The notes under the pieces are model-generated. The model was given only the letters and a program-made list of their open reading frames with translations. It did no database searches and was not told the origin of the DNA. A stretch of DNA of 64,000 bases, from positions 125,949,498-126,013,497 of the forward strand of contig JAYESD010000008.1 in NCBI GenBank assembly GCA_036927565.1, in the 5' to 3' direction. The stretch is from Tuctoria greenei (lineage: Eukaryota > Streptophyta > Magnoliopsida > Poales > Poaceae). The position numbers and the translations under genes were made by a program. Positions 10,043 to 20,372 of the stretch are shown in pieces (position 1 is the first letter of the stretch; the number at the start of each line of letters is the position of its first letter).

Positions 10043-12019
10043 TAAAAGTCGCCTAGAGAGGGGTAAATAGGCAATATGACCTGAAATTGCTTAATCAAAT
10101 GAGATTAAAACTCTGAGTCCGGACCACAGGGCCAGAGTAGTCCGCTCAGTACACAGGAAAACCTACAAACTTGATTTCTACGAGTTATTTGCAGATTTTA
10201 GTTCAATGAAAGATTGATACAAAGTCTAGCAACCTAATACAGCTTAGATTAACAAGTGTGAACAAATAGGTTGCAAGATTTCAATGAAGAACAATATGAA
10301 GAATGATATGAACCCTAAAAGCAATTCTAGTGAATAGCGGAAAGTAAAACAACAAGTGAGACACAATTTATCCCATGGTTCAGCTTCACAAAGAAACTTA
10401 CATCTACGTTGAGAAGTCTACAAAAGGACTGGGTCTCACTTGACCCTAATCGCACCAACCCACCAAAAAAAGGTCAGCTTGGTTTCCACTAATAACAACG
10501 GTAATAACCAAGTTCTTGAAGGCTTCTCACAAGTTGAGGCTCCCACAAATGATTTACAACAAGGAGCACACAAAGTTCAGCAGCCACAAGCCACAAAACG
10601 CGGCACCAAGTGCAAGAGATCAAACCGAGAACCAAAGCAAGACGATCTTCCTTCTCTTCCCTTCCCAAACCCTAAACTCCTCAAGATTTGGTTTTAGAGG
10701 GCATGTAGGCGGAGTAGAAGGCTTAGAATGTCTGGGATCTAAGAGCACATGAAAAGCTACCAGAGGGGGTGAATGGTAGATTAAAACTTTTTTCAGCAGA
10801 AGCAACAAAAACCTCTCAACAGAAAATTGTTGAAGAAATCGTGTGTGTGACTAATCTAAACGAGTTCAACTGTGAAAAAAGTGATAGATGTTATATAGGA
10901 TCAAGTCACGAAGACACGACAACAAGAATCACTGGAATCCGTCGAGAAAAACTCAAGTGTAAATCCAAAACCACAAATCCAATGACCGTGAAATTTTCAC
11001 TGATGATAGATAGTTGTGAAGACAACCCAAAAAGAATCATATTGATTGGATCCGTAAAACTCAATTTATGATAAAACCATCAAAGCAAGGTAGTACTGTG
11101 CAGAAACTCAACGAGAAAGACTTGACAAAAATAAGTCGGATGAACAAGGCACAAAAGCTCCTTTTGACTACGAATTTTATTGATCAAAACTCAAATGGAA
11201 AAGCCCAGAAGTTGTGCACCATGAGATCTGGCCTCCCTTGCTTATATAACCAGCCCCTAGGCCAACCCAATCCTAACTAGGACTCAAATCCTACTCAGTT
11301 TCGATTGAAACTTTCCATATCTGCTCAAGACTCTTCTATACGTAGATAGAAGCAATCTTAAGACTTCCAAACACCTTAGGAATGTATACCACATTCCTAA
11401 AATAACTCAACTTCATGACCCACACGAAATCCTATTGTAACCAACTCAAATCATTCCAAATTTGAGTCAAACCCGACTCAGCCGCAGCCTGAGTTTGTAA
11501 CCTAGTCGGTTGAGCCTTTCTGACAAATTCTTTACGTCCACTTCTCTTCATCACGCCTCGGAACCATGTAGCCACGTCCATGCACTCCTTGCACACGCGC
11601 AAACATCTTCCAATGACATCCACGATACCTTCATATGCATTGTTCTTGATTCAAACATGCTACGCGACCTCCCCACCAACTCAACCACAATTATTCTCAA
11701 ACTTTGTTGTTGAACCTCATCTTCTCCTTGAGACTAGTTCAATGGATCTTGTCACCAGCCATGTCTTAAACTCAAGCAACACCTGCACATGAATAAACAA
11801 TCAATACTTTCGAGAACAAGTCCTCGACTTGACTCTCGTTAGTTCCGATAACCACAACACCTTACGTGAGCACCTCACATAAGCATGTTGCAAACCTTAG
11901 CAAAAAGATATCAACCATAACCACCAAAACACACCAAAAATTTAGTAAAAGAATACTAAGAAAACTTTCTGTAGATGTAAAGCAAGTTCGAAACATTGCA
12001 AGGTAAAAGAAGAACCATT

Positions 12020-12400
12020 GTAGACTAGCACCGGACCTTGCCAAAGCTAACCAGACCTTGAAACGGAGCTTACCAAAGCTAGCAAGACCTGGCGCAGGAG
12101 ATTTACCAAAGCTAGTCGGACCTAGCAACGGATCTTACTAAAGCTAGTCGGACCTAGCGCTGGAGCTAACCAAAGCTAATCGGACCTAGCGCTAGACTTA
12201 GCAAAAACATGTCGGACCTAGCGCCGGAGCTAGCAAAAACATGTCAGACCTAGCCATAGGAAGTCGGACCTAGACAAAGAAGCCAGACCTATTCAAAATA
12301 AGTCAGACCTTGCATCGGACCTTGCAGGAGCTACCCAAAACAAGCTGGACCTATCGTCGAACCTTGCAGAAGCTTGGACCTAGAGTCGGACCTTGTTAAA
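12020..12400. repeat. Short-period tandem repeats with GGACCTAGCG core
   Basis: Degenerate copies of a unit of roughly 30-35 bp containing GCTAGCAAAAACATGTCGG and GGACCTAGCGC. They lie just downstream (in minus orientation) of the solo LTR's TATA box, hence in its transcribed region. Confidence 0.65.
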
Positions 12401-12559
12401 AAGGTGTTTTGGTAGTATTCAAAACTTTTATCGTCAAAGCCAATGTATTCAGCACACATAGGTCTCAAAGAATGGCTCAAAGAAACTTGTGGCGGCGCTA
12501 GGGTTCAAAGGTATTCAAATGGGGGCCGGGTGTCCCCTTTTTATAGGGGTCTCAAAATC

Positions 12560-13084
12560 TAACCGTTGCCTGCATTGAATGAGCGGACTAGTCCCGCCAG
12601 GACAAAAGACTAGTCTTGCCTACTGGGTCCACGCTACGTCATGCTCCACGAAGAGTGATGTACCCTCTAACGTTTAAATTTCAAATGGTCATGGCATATC
12701 GGACTAGTCCAGCCAACAACAGACTGATCCGAACTCAAACAGAATGTCTTGGTCCGCCTAAAAATGGACAAGTCTGAAACATCGGACTAGTACAGCCATT
12801 GGGGCAGACAAGTAAAGCCAACATTACATGGCCTTAGAAAACCCCTTCTCTCTTAATAGAACACACTAGTCCGCCTCACAATGGACAAGTCCGAAGTACA
12901 ACAAAAATATTTAGTCTGGTCAAAAACGGACTACTATGGGATGTGTGGACTAGTCCGGCCCTTGTGGCGGACAAGTTCGGCCTCCCCGGGACTTAGCTCT
13001 GAAAACTCTCACCCAGTGTAGAATGGACTTGTCCGTCCCCAAACGCACAATTCCGAACTCATAAAGAAACTCTTAGTCCGGTCA
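12560..13084 (-). promoter_or_regulatory. GGACTAGTCC-type motif array upstream of the solo-LTR TATA box
   Basis: Many copies of GGACTAGTCC (a perfect 10-bp palindrome) and one-base variants such as GGACAAGTCC, spaced about 30-60 bp apart, sit directly upstream of the minus-strand TATA box at 12535-12546. The array continues beyond the nested gypsy at 23193-23250. The same placement occurs in two other LTRs of this window. A transcription-factor or enhancer role is inference. Confidence 0.5.
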
Positions 13085-15540
13085 TGTAACACCCTCATTT
13101 TCATGCATCATGCAATGCATACATTCTAATTTATGTTTAACATTGAGCAACATAAAAAAGGAACAAGGTTAAAATGAATTAGAAACAAAATCGCACTTAA
13201 GAATTTTGGGAAGTACAGACTAGTCCGATTTCTCTCTGACTTCCATCGGACTTGTCCGTTTTGCTGCGGACTAGTCTGTTTTTTCCTTTGAATATTTTCG
13301 GACTTGTCCGGTCCTGTGCGAACTAGTACAGTATCCCAAATTGCTTGGAAACTTTGCTAAGTACCTGGACTTGTCCGGACTAGTCCGGTATTCCAGTGGA
13401 CCTGTCCGTGTCTCCTCTGACTAAAGTCGGACTTGTCTGATTTTGGACAGACTTGTCTCTTTTTCCCCTCTGGATAAGATGGGACTTGTCTGATATCCAA
13501 TACGGACTTGTCCGATTTCTCTCTGTCCAACTTTGTACTAGTCCGGCCCTTTTTGGACTTGTCTGATAAATCGACCCCGAGTTGATCTTTTGTTTCACGA
13601 CTTGTTTCTTGGGTTTTACGTTAAGTGGGCCTAGGGACGTCGTGCCTAACTCTTTTAGAGCCCACGTGGGACTCCAAACCGGCCTCTATTCATATCAAAC
13701 TCGAAATCCATCTAACCCTAGCCTCCACATCTATATAAACAATCCCACCCCTTGACTTGACATCTATTTGCCACTTTTCCACCTCACCCAAACTCGAGCT
13801 CATGAGTAGACACCACCAAGGAGGGAGAGAGAGATCTAGAACAAGAAGAAGAAGAGGAGGAACGAAAGAGGATCAAGATGTCGACTAACTTCACATTCTT
13901 CGTCAACAATCCACCATCAAGTTCTTCATCAACCCTAGATCTTCAAGATCCAAGTGTTACCTCCAAGATCCTTGATTCATTGGAGTTTTAAACACCTGGT
14001 ATACCTTCTATTCTCTTTCCCTTGTGTGAATTCAACCCCATTTCTCCAAATTCATGTCAATCTAAAAAACTCTAGTTCGCTGGTTCTACGAAGTGCGGAC
14101 TTGTCCGGTCCCTAGCGGACTAGTCCGATTTTCCTGGTTAAATTATGATGAGTTAATTCTAAAATCGTATGTATACTAGATTTGTTGACCACCCTTGTCA
14201 CCTGAAATACATAGTAGGGAGTCGGGATGGGATCTTTACCTTTTTGCTTTGCTTAATTAATTGGGATGGGAACCTAACTATACCTTTTAATTATGCATTA
14301 ATGAGATTATGGTTATATGAACTAGTTAATATGATATGGTAATGGGTGATCTAAACAAGCCTGGTATGTGGATGGGTTGGAAGTTATGGTGGTTTGCTTG
14401 CTTTAGATCTAAGGACCAGTTCATGCGATAATAAGGCAAAACTACAGTGCCACCACGAGGCTAAGTATGGGCGCGGCGTAGCTAATTAATTAGGGCTTTG
14501 CTAGTGCTGTTTGGACCATTAAGGATGCTCGGGGAAGGGGTAGTCAGATTGGGCTTGTTGATGATTGGTGGGACTACCCTGGGATCCGAATGGCTCAAGA
14601 GGGGGCCCTTGGTTGAAGATGTGCTCAGTTGGAGACATCGCCATCGGTGAAACCTCAGTGGGGTCGAAATAGGCTAGTAATCCCTTTGTAAAGGCTATTT
14701 TGTGATATCTTGGCCATACACCAAAGGAAGTGTAATTTGCATAAGGGAGGTTCTTTAGTCGCCGACGGGTAATGAAATCACAAACACGTGGGTAAAGTGG
14801 TACAAACTCTGCAGAGTCTAATAAAACTATCATGATAGCCGTGCTCCCGGTTATGAGCACCTGGACAACTTCCATGATTAGAGGGAACTTTGTATTGGGA
14901 TGGTTATGGTTTGGTGATGGTTATGGCTGGTTATGAGTTAAATTATGGTATTGAATATGGTTAATGTTAATGGTGAAATCTGGAATATGAATGATGGTGA
15001 TGAATATGGACTAGTATTATGGTGATTATATGGTTTATGATGGGTTTATCTCACATACATATAATATATTGCTTTTCAAATGTTTTAATGTAATTTTCAG
15101 CACTTAGCCATTATTATATTCGTCATTTGTATAAACTACATGGCATACTTACCACACTTGCTGCGTACGGCATGTACTCACCCTTGCAATTACCCCACCA
15201 ACAGTTGCAGGTCAGGATTGGGAGTTTAACGATGATAATGCGGAGTTCTAGGTTGTGTCTACTGTCAGCTTGCCTGTGGTGTTGATTGGAGCTGCGCTAT
15301 ATACCTTTTGCTTAGTTGCTTATTTAGTTTATTTCCGCTGCATTAGTTCAATCTTGTCATTAATATTTATTAGAGCTTGTATTCGAGGATAGTATGAATT
15401 GTTTAATAAAAGTGGTTAATTAATCTTGCTCTTTGGTAATTTTTTGTATATCCTTTTGTGAAAGCACTCGTGTATATGTGTTGAACGTCCTGGGCACACA
15501 TATGTGTTCACTTGGTTCATTGTTGGAACCGAGTGTCACA
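13085..15540 (+). repeat. Chromovirus 5' LTR (2456 bp)
   Basis: TGTAACACCC to GTGTCACA. A TATA box CTATATAAAC is at 13731-13740. A cluster of GGACTAGTCC/GGACTTGTCC motifs at 13205-13570 precedes it, and two more copies lie near 14097-14128. Relative to the 3' LTR it lacks about 370 bp near 14160-14173. By eye the first 145 aligned bases carry about a dozen differences from the 3' LTR, so the insertion is not very recent. Confidence 0.92.
13205..13570 (+). promoter_or_regulatory. GGACTAGTCC / GGACTTGTCC motif array, chromovirus LTR
   Basis: About fifteen copies of the 10-bp palindrome GGACTAGTCC or the T/A-swapped form GGACTTGTCC occur within 365 bp, about 160 bp upstream of the TATA box. The 3' LTR has the equivalent array at about 20500-20850. 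Density and position suggest U3 regulatory elements; this is inference. Confidence 0.5.
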
Positions 15541-15543
15541 AAT

Positions 15544-15555
15544 TGGTATCAGAGC
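15544..15555 (+). promoter_or_regulatory. Primer binding site, initiator tRNA-Met type (chromovirus)
   Basis: TGGTATCAGAGC three bases after the 5' LTR end is complementary to the 3' end of plant initiator tRNA-Met, the usual primer for minus-strand synthesis in plant LTR elements. Confidence 0.9.
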
Positions 15556-15808
15556 TACAGGTTGACCATAGGACACAACCTAGATATAATGGACACTTTA
15601 GAGCACATAGGAGCACTCAGGAATTGATGTGCTTTTGTTTGGTGTGTTGTTTGCTATATATTGTTTGCTTGTGTGCTTAATAGAGGATTTTGGGATGCTT
15701 TAGCATTGCCATGTCCACATAGGCTAGTGTAGGTAGTTGTTTAGTTTCACATCCCTTGATGCATATAGTTGGGGACATTTCTAAATTTTTACCTATTCTT
15801 TTCTTTAG

Positions 15809-16977
15809 ATGGTGAGGACTCGCAACCAGAGGGGTCGCAATGATGAGGAGGAGAACAATAGAGTACCTCAGAACAAGAATGGACAAGGACCTGCTTATGG
15901 AGCTATCAACATTGAGCAGCTTTTGGCTATGCAAAACTAGCTCATACAAACCATGATATAGACTCTGGGACAACTGCAAGCTGGTAACATCAACAATCAG
16001 CCCCACATGCCTCCATCGCCACCCTCACCTCCTCATAACCGATTGGGAGAGTTTATGAGGACTAGACCACCGACCTTTGCTCAAGCTGTTGACCCTATGA
16101 ATGCTGACAATTGGCTCAAGTCCGTGGAGAAGAAGCTAGCTATAGTCCAATGCAGTGACCGGGAGAAGGTGCTCTTTGCATCTCATCAACTTGTTAGAGC
16201 AGTTGCCGATTGGTGGGATTCACTATGCAACACCCATGAAAATCAGGAGAGGATTACTTGGGCCGAATTCAAGGAGAGCTTCCATTCTCATTATGTGTCG
16301 GAAGGAGTTATGATCTTGAAGAGGCAAGAAATTTAGAACTTGAGGCAAGGAAGATCGAGTGTGGGTGAATACCTCAATAAATTCACTCAACTCTCAAGGT
16401 ATGCGTCTGAGGATGTGAGCCGGGATAGCCGGAAGCAATATTTGTTCATAAGAGGCTTGAACAATGATATCCAAGTGCAATTGATGAATTGTAATTATGC
16501 CAACTTCAGAAGCTTGTGGACAAAGCAATTTTTGTGGAGAACAAGGTCCTTGAGATGGAGCAAGAAAACAAGAGGAAGGCCTCATATCAAGGACAACAAC
16601 AAGGAAGTAATGTGCGCCCTCGCTTTGCACCACCTAATGTGCCATATTACAGCTCTTTAGTCCCTGTACAACACCCTGAATATGCACCGCGCCCAACTCA
16701 GTTTGTGCAGCAGCGCCCTGTCATGCAAGCACCTAGGCCTCCAATGCCTTATGCACCTCGCGCCAAGTTTCCTGGTGCAAATGTTCAGAATCAAGCGCGT
16801 CCAAATAATTCTGGTGCAGTTGAGAAGTGCTATACTTGTAGAGAAGCTTGAAACTTTGCGCATCAATATCCTAAGTCAGGCCTCGGTCAAGGAAGCAATG
16901 GTCAAAGACAAAACCCAAGACCCAATGGAGGACAGCCACAAGGAAATCGTGGACAGCATAATTTTGCTCGTGGCAAT
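15809..16977 (+). pseudogene. gag: Chromovirus gag
   Basis: The capsid/nucleocapsid precursor starts at ATG 15809 (MVRTRNQRGR). After an in-frame stop at 15939 the same frame continues with the plant gag core (MNADNWLKSVEKKLAIVQ, ADWWDSL, ITWAEFKESFHSHY). Further stops follow at 15960 and 16336. A one-base loss near 16510 moves the frame to LVDKAIFVENKVLEMEQENK. The zinc knuckle is decayed: KCYTCREA runs into a stop (16849-16851), and the remaining Cys-His ligands are not in frame. The tail is Gln/Pro-rich. It would package element RNA if functional, but it cannot be made intact. Confidence 0.85.
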
Positions 16978-17268
16978 GTGAACCATGTCTCTACGGAAGA
17001 TGCTCAACAAGCGGATGACGTGGTGATTGGTATGTTTCTCGCAAACTCCAATCCGGCGACTATGTTATTTGATTTTGGAGCATCACGTTCATTCATTGCA
17101 TCGAAATATGTTGCCAAGTATAGTTTGCCTATCTCTCATATGAAGTTTACTCTATTGGTTAAGTCTCCTGGAGGAGAGATGAGGACAAATATAGTATGTC
17201 CAAAAGTAAGCCTTAGAATAAGGGGGGTAGACTTCTCCGCCAACCTCATTGTCTTGGATTCTCAATGA
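16978..17268 (+). pseudogene. Chromovirus retropepsin (protease)
   Basis: Aspartic protease domain of the gypsy polyprotein (retropepsin type). The catalytic motif reads LFDFGASRSFI. The Asp is present (GAT at 17071-17073), but the Ser of the normal D-S/T-G triad is Phe (TTT at 17074-17076), which should disable it. Downstream, VDFSANLIVLDSQ leads to TGA at 17266-17268, just before the DIILGMDWL segment that normally continues the same domain. Confidence 0.85.
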
Positions 17269-18783
17269 TTGGACATTATACTTGGTATGGACTGGTTGAG
17301 GAAGCACAGTGGAGTTATTGAGTGTCCCACGAAGACGGTGAAGTTGACCAACGAGGAAGGGATCACCGTAGAGTTCGAAGCATCTCAACACGCACCGAAG
17401 CAATTGGAGCTGTATCACATGGACGGTGCCACAATTGAGGAGATTCCAGTGGTATGTGAATTTTTGGATGTGTTCCCGGATGAGTTGCCAAGTATGCCGC
17501 CTGATCGAGACATTGAGTTCGTTATTGTTTTAATACCTAGAACTGCACCTATAGCTAAGAGGCCGTATAGGATGCCTCCTAAGGAGTTAGCGGAGCTCAA
17601 GAAGCAAATTCAAGAGCAACTAGAGAAATGTTTTATTTGCCGTAGCTCTTCACCATGGGGAGCGCCCGTGCTGTTTGTGGACAAGAAGGATGGGTCACAA
17701 AGGATGTGTGTAGATTACTGAGCTCTCAATGAGGTGACCATCAAGAACAAGTACACCTTGCGACGTATAGAAGACTTGTTTGATCAGATGAAGGGTGCAT
17801 GTGTTTTCTCCAAGATTGATTTGAGGTCGGCATACTTTCAAATGAAGATTACGCCGTCGGACATACCTAAGACAACTTTTAGGACACGGTATGGATCTTA
17901 TGAGTACACCGTAATGTCCTTTAGATTGACAAATGCGCCTACCTACTTTATGTACCTCATGAATAAGGTCTTCATGGAGTACTTGGATAAGTTTGTTGTG
18001 GTGTTTATTGATGACATTATGATCTACTCGAAGGATGAGAAGGAACATGAGGAACACTTGAGGCTCACATTGCATAAATTGAGGGAGCACCAATTGTATG
18101 CCAAGTTCAGCAAGTGCCAATTTTGTTTGAAAGAAGTGTCATTTCTGGGTCATATCATATCTGGAGGAGGAGTATCAGTTGACCCAGGAATAGTGAGGAA
18201 CATGTTGAAATGGGAACCCCCGCAGAATGTAAAGGAGATCCAGGGTTTTCTTGGGATGGTTGGATATTACCGTCGATTCATCAAGACTTCTCCAAAATAG
18301 CCAAGCCAATGACGGAACTGCTAATAAAGGGGAAAACATTCCAATGGACTCAAGCTTGTCAAGAAAGTTTTAAGGAGTTGAAGAAAAGGTTAACAACAAC
18401 CCCAATTTTGATACTGCAGGAAGTGAGCAAAAGTTTTGATGTCTATTGTGATGCATCAAGACAAGGACTTGAATGTGTATTGATTCAAGAAGGTCAAGTG
18501 GTCACCTATGCATTAAGACAATTGAAGAAACTTGAGCAGAATTATCCAACGCATGATTTGGAACTTGCAACCGTGGTACATGCATTGAAGATTTGAAGAC
18601 ACTACATTCTTGGTCATAGGTGTTTAATTTACACGGACCATAAGAGTCACAAGTACATATTCACACAAATGGATCTGAATTTGAGGCAACGAAGATGGTT
18701 GGAGCTCATCAAGGATTATGATTTAGGAATCAACTACCATCCAGGGAAGGCTAATGTTGTGGCCGATGCGTTGAGTAGAAAAT
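17269..18783 (+). pseudogene. Chromovirus reverse transcriptase and RNase H
   Basis: Starts at IILGMDWLRKHSG. RT motifs in order are DKKDGSQRMCVDY, KIDLRSAYFQMKI, TRYGSYEYTVMSF, FIDDIMIYSK (catalytic Asp pair kept) and GFLGMVGYYRRFI. A TGA at 17719-17721 stands where Arg is expected in VDYRALN. One base is missing near 18285, moving the reading to another frame (DFSKIAKPMTELL). RNase H follows (FDVYCDASRQGL), with a TGA at 18594-18596, then YTDHKS and VVADALSRK ending at 18783-18785. The enzyme would copy element RNA to DNA, but this copy is dead. Confidence 0.9.
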
Positions 18784-18874
18784 GAGTAAGTCATCAACTT
18801 ACAGTTCGAGGGCTGCCATCTCAGCTATGTAGGGAGTTTGAATGATTCAAACTTGGATTCATCAATGAGATGGG

Positions 18875-19759
18875 ATGATGGAGTTAAATCCGGCGTTGGA
18901 GCAAGAGATTCGAGAGGGTCAAACAAAGGATGAGGAAATCCAAGAGATCAAGGAAAGCACCCAAGAGGGAAGAGAATTCAGGTTTGATGAGGACGAACAT
19001 GGTACCTTATGGCTTAGAAAAAGGATTGTCGTGCCCAACATGAAGCATATTCAGGAGAAAATACTAAAGGAGGCACATGACTCGCCATACTCAATTCACC
19101 CCAGTTGTACGAAGATGTACAAGGACTTAAAAACATGCTATTGGTGGGCTAGCATGAAAAAGGACATAGCTGAATACGTAGCATTGTGTGATGTGTGCCA
19201 ATGAGTCAAGGCGGAACATCAAAGGTCAGCTGGATTATTGCAACTATTGAAGATTCCGGAATGGAAGTGGGAAGAAATTGGAATGGACTTCATAGTTGGT
19301 TTACTGCGTACTCAGTCCAGTTGTGACTCAATTTGGATAATTGTGGATCGGTTGACCAAATCAGCTCATTTCATCCCTGTGAAGACCAAAAGTATACAGC
19401 TGCACAATTGGTTGAAGTATACATGGAGCATATTGTGTGTTGACATGGGGTCCCAAAGAAGATAGTCTCTGATAGAGGTTCTCAATTTACCTCCAGGTTC
19501 TGGCAGAAATTGCATGAAGCATTGGGAACCAAGGTTGAATTTTATTTCAGCATATCACCCTCAAACGGATGGACAGACTGAGAGGACCAAACAAATTTTA
19601 GAGGATATGTTAAGAACTTGTGCTTTAAAGCATGGGAAAAGTTGGGACAAGAGCTTGCCATATGCAAAATTTTCATACAACAATAGTTACCAAGCAAGTT
19701 TGAAGATGTCACCTTATGAAGCACTATATGGAAGGAAGTGTAGGACGCCTTTGTTCTGA
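18875..19759 (+). pseudogene. Chromovirus integrase
   Basis: The zinc-binding region is EAHDSPYSIHPSCTKMYKDL followed by CDVC at the end of the first open stretch (stop at 19202-19204). The catalytic core shows MDFIVGLLRTQSSCDSIWII and VDRLTKSAHFIPV. A shifted stretch (about 19440-19540) encodes the VSDRGSQF segment in another frame, and the original frame resumes with AYHPQTDGQTER. So two compensating frameshifts flank the second catalytic Asp. The end reads MSPYEALYGRKCRTPLF then TGA. The DDE catalytic residues exist in the DNA but not in one frame. Confidence 0.87.
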
Positions 19760-19795
19760 AATGATACAGGAGAAACTCAAGTATTTGGTCCTGAT

Positions 19796-20372
19796 GTGTT
19801 TCAAGAAGCTGAGAAAAAAGTTCGGACTATTTGCGAAAACTTGAGGGCTACTCAATCAAGGCAAAAAGGCTATGCAGATAATAGGATAAGGAAACGAACC
19901 TTTGAATTGGGAGACTTCATCTACCTCAAGGTGCCACCAATGAGAGGTCATAAGAGGTTTAACATAAGAGGCAAGCTAGCACCTCACTATATTGGACCAT
20001 TCAAGATTTTGGACAAAAGAGGAGAAGTAGCCTATAAACTGGAGATGCCAACTCATCTTTGAGATGTACATGATATGTTTCATGTTTCCCAGCTCAAGAA
20101 GTGTTTAAGAGTACCGGAAGAACAAGTTCCAATGGAAGAATTGGAACTAGAGGAAGATTTGACTTATGCCAAGCAACCGATCAAAATCTTGAAAACTAAG
20201 GAGAGAGTCACAAGGAACAAGATTATTAGATGGTGCAAAGTTCAATGGAAGCGTCACACAGAATCGGAAGCAACATGGGAGTTGGAGGATGATCTCAAGA
20301 AGGAATTTCCCTATCTCTTCTGTTCCGCGTCGAATCTCGAGGGCGAGATTCATTTTAAGGGTGTAGGTTTGT
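19796..20372 (+). pseudogene. Integrase C-terminal GPY/F region and chromodomain
   Basis: Open frame 19796-20062 gives the tail of integrase (FELGDFIYLKVPPMRG, LAPHYIGPFKILDKRGEVAY), with a stop at 20060-20062. Then FHVSQLKKCLRVPEE and a chromodomain-like segment (LKTKERVTRNKIIRWCKVQW, then EATWELEDDLKKEFPYLF) run to about 20372. Chromodomains of this group are thought to guide integration to heterochromatin. The domain justifies the chromovirus assignment. The frame overlaps the start of the 3' LTR by a few bases. Confidence 0.85.

Noticed and set aside
15544..15555. tRNA-like sequence (also at 23780 and 32950)
   Set aside because: Only 12-18 bases complementary to a tRNA 3' end, directly after LTRs; these are primer sites, not tRNA genes.
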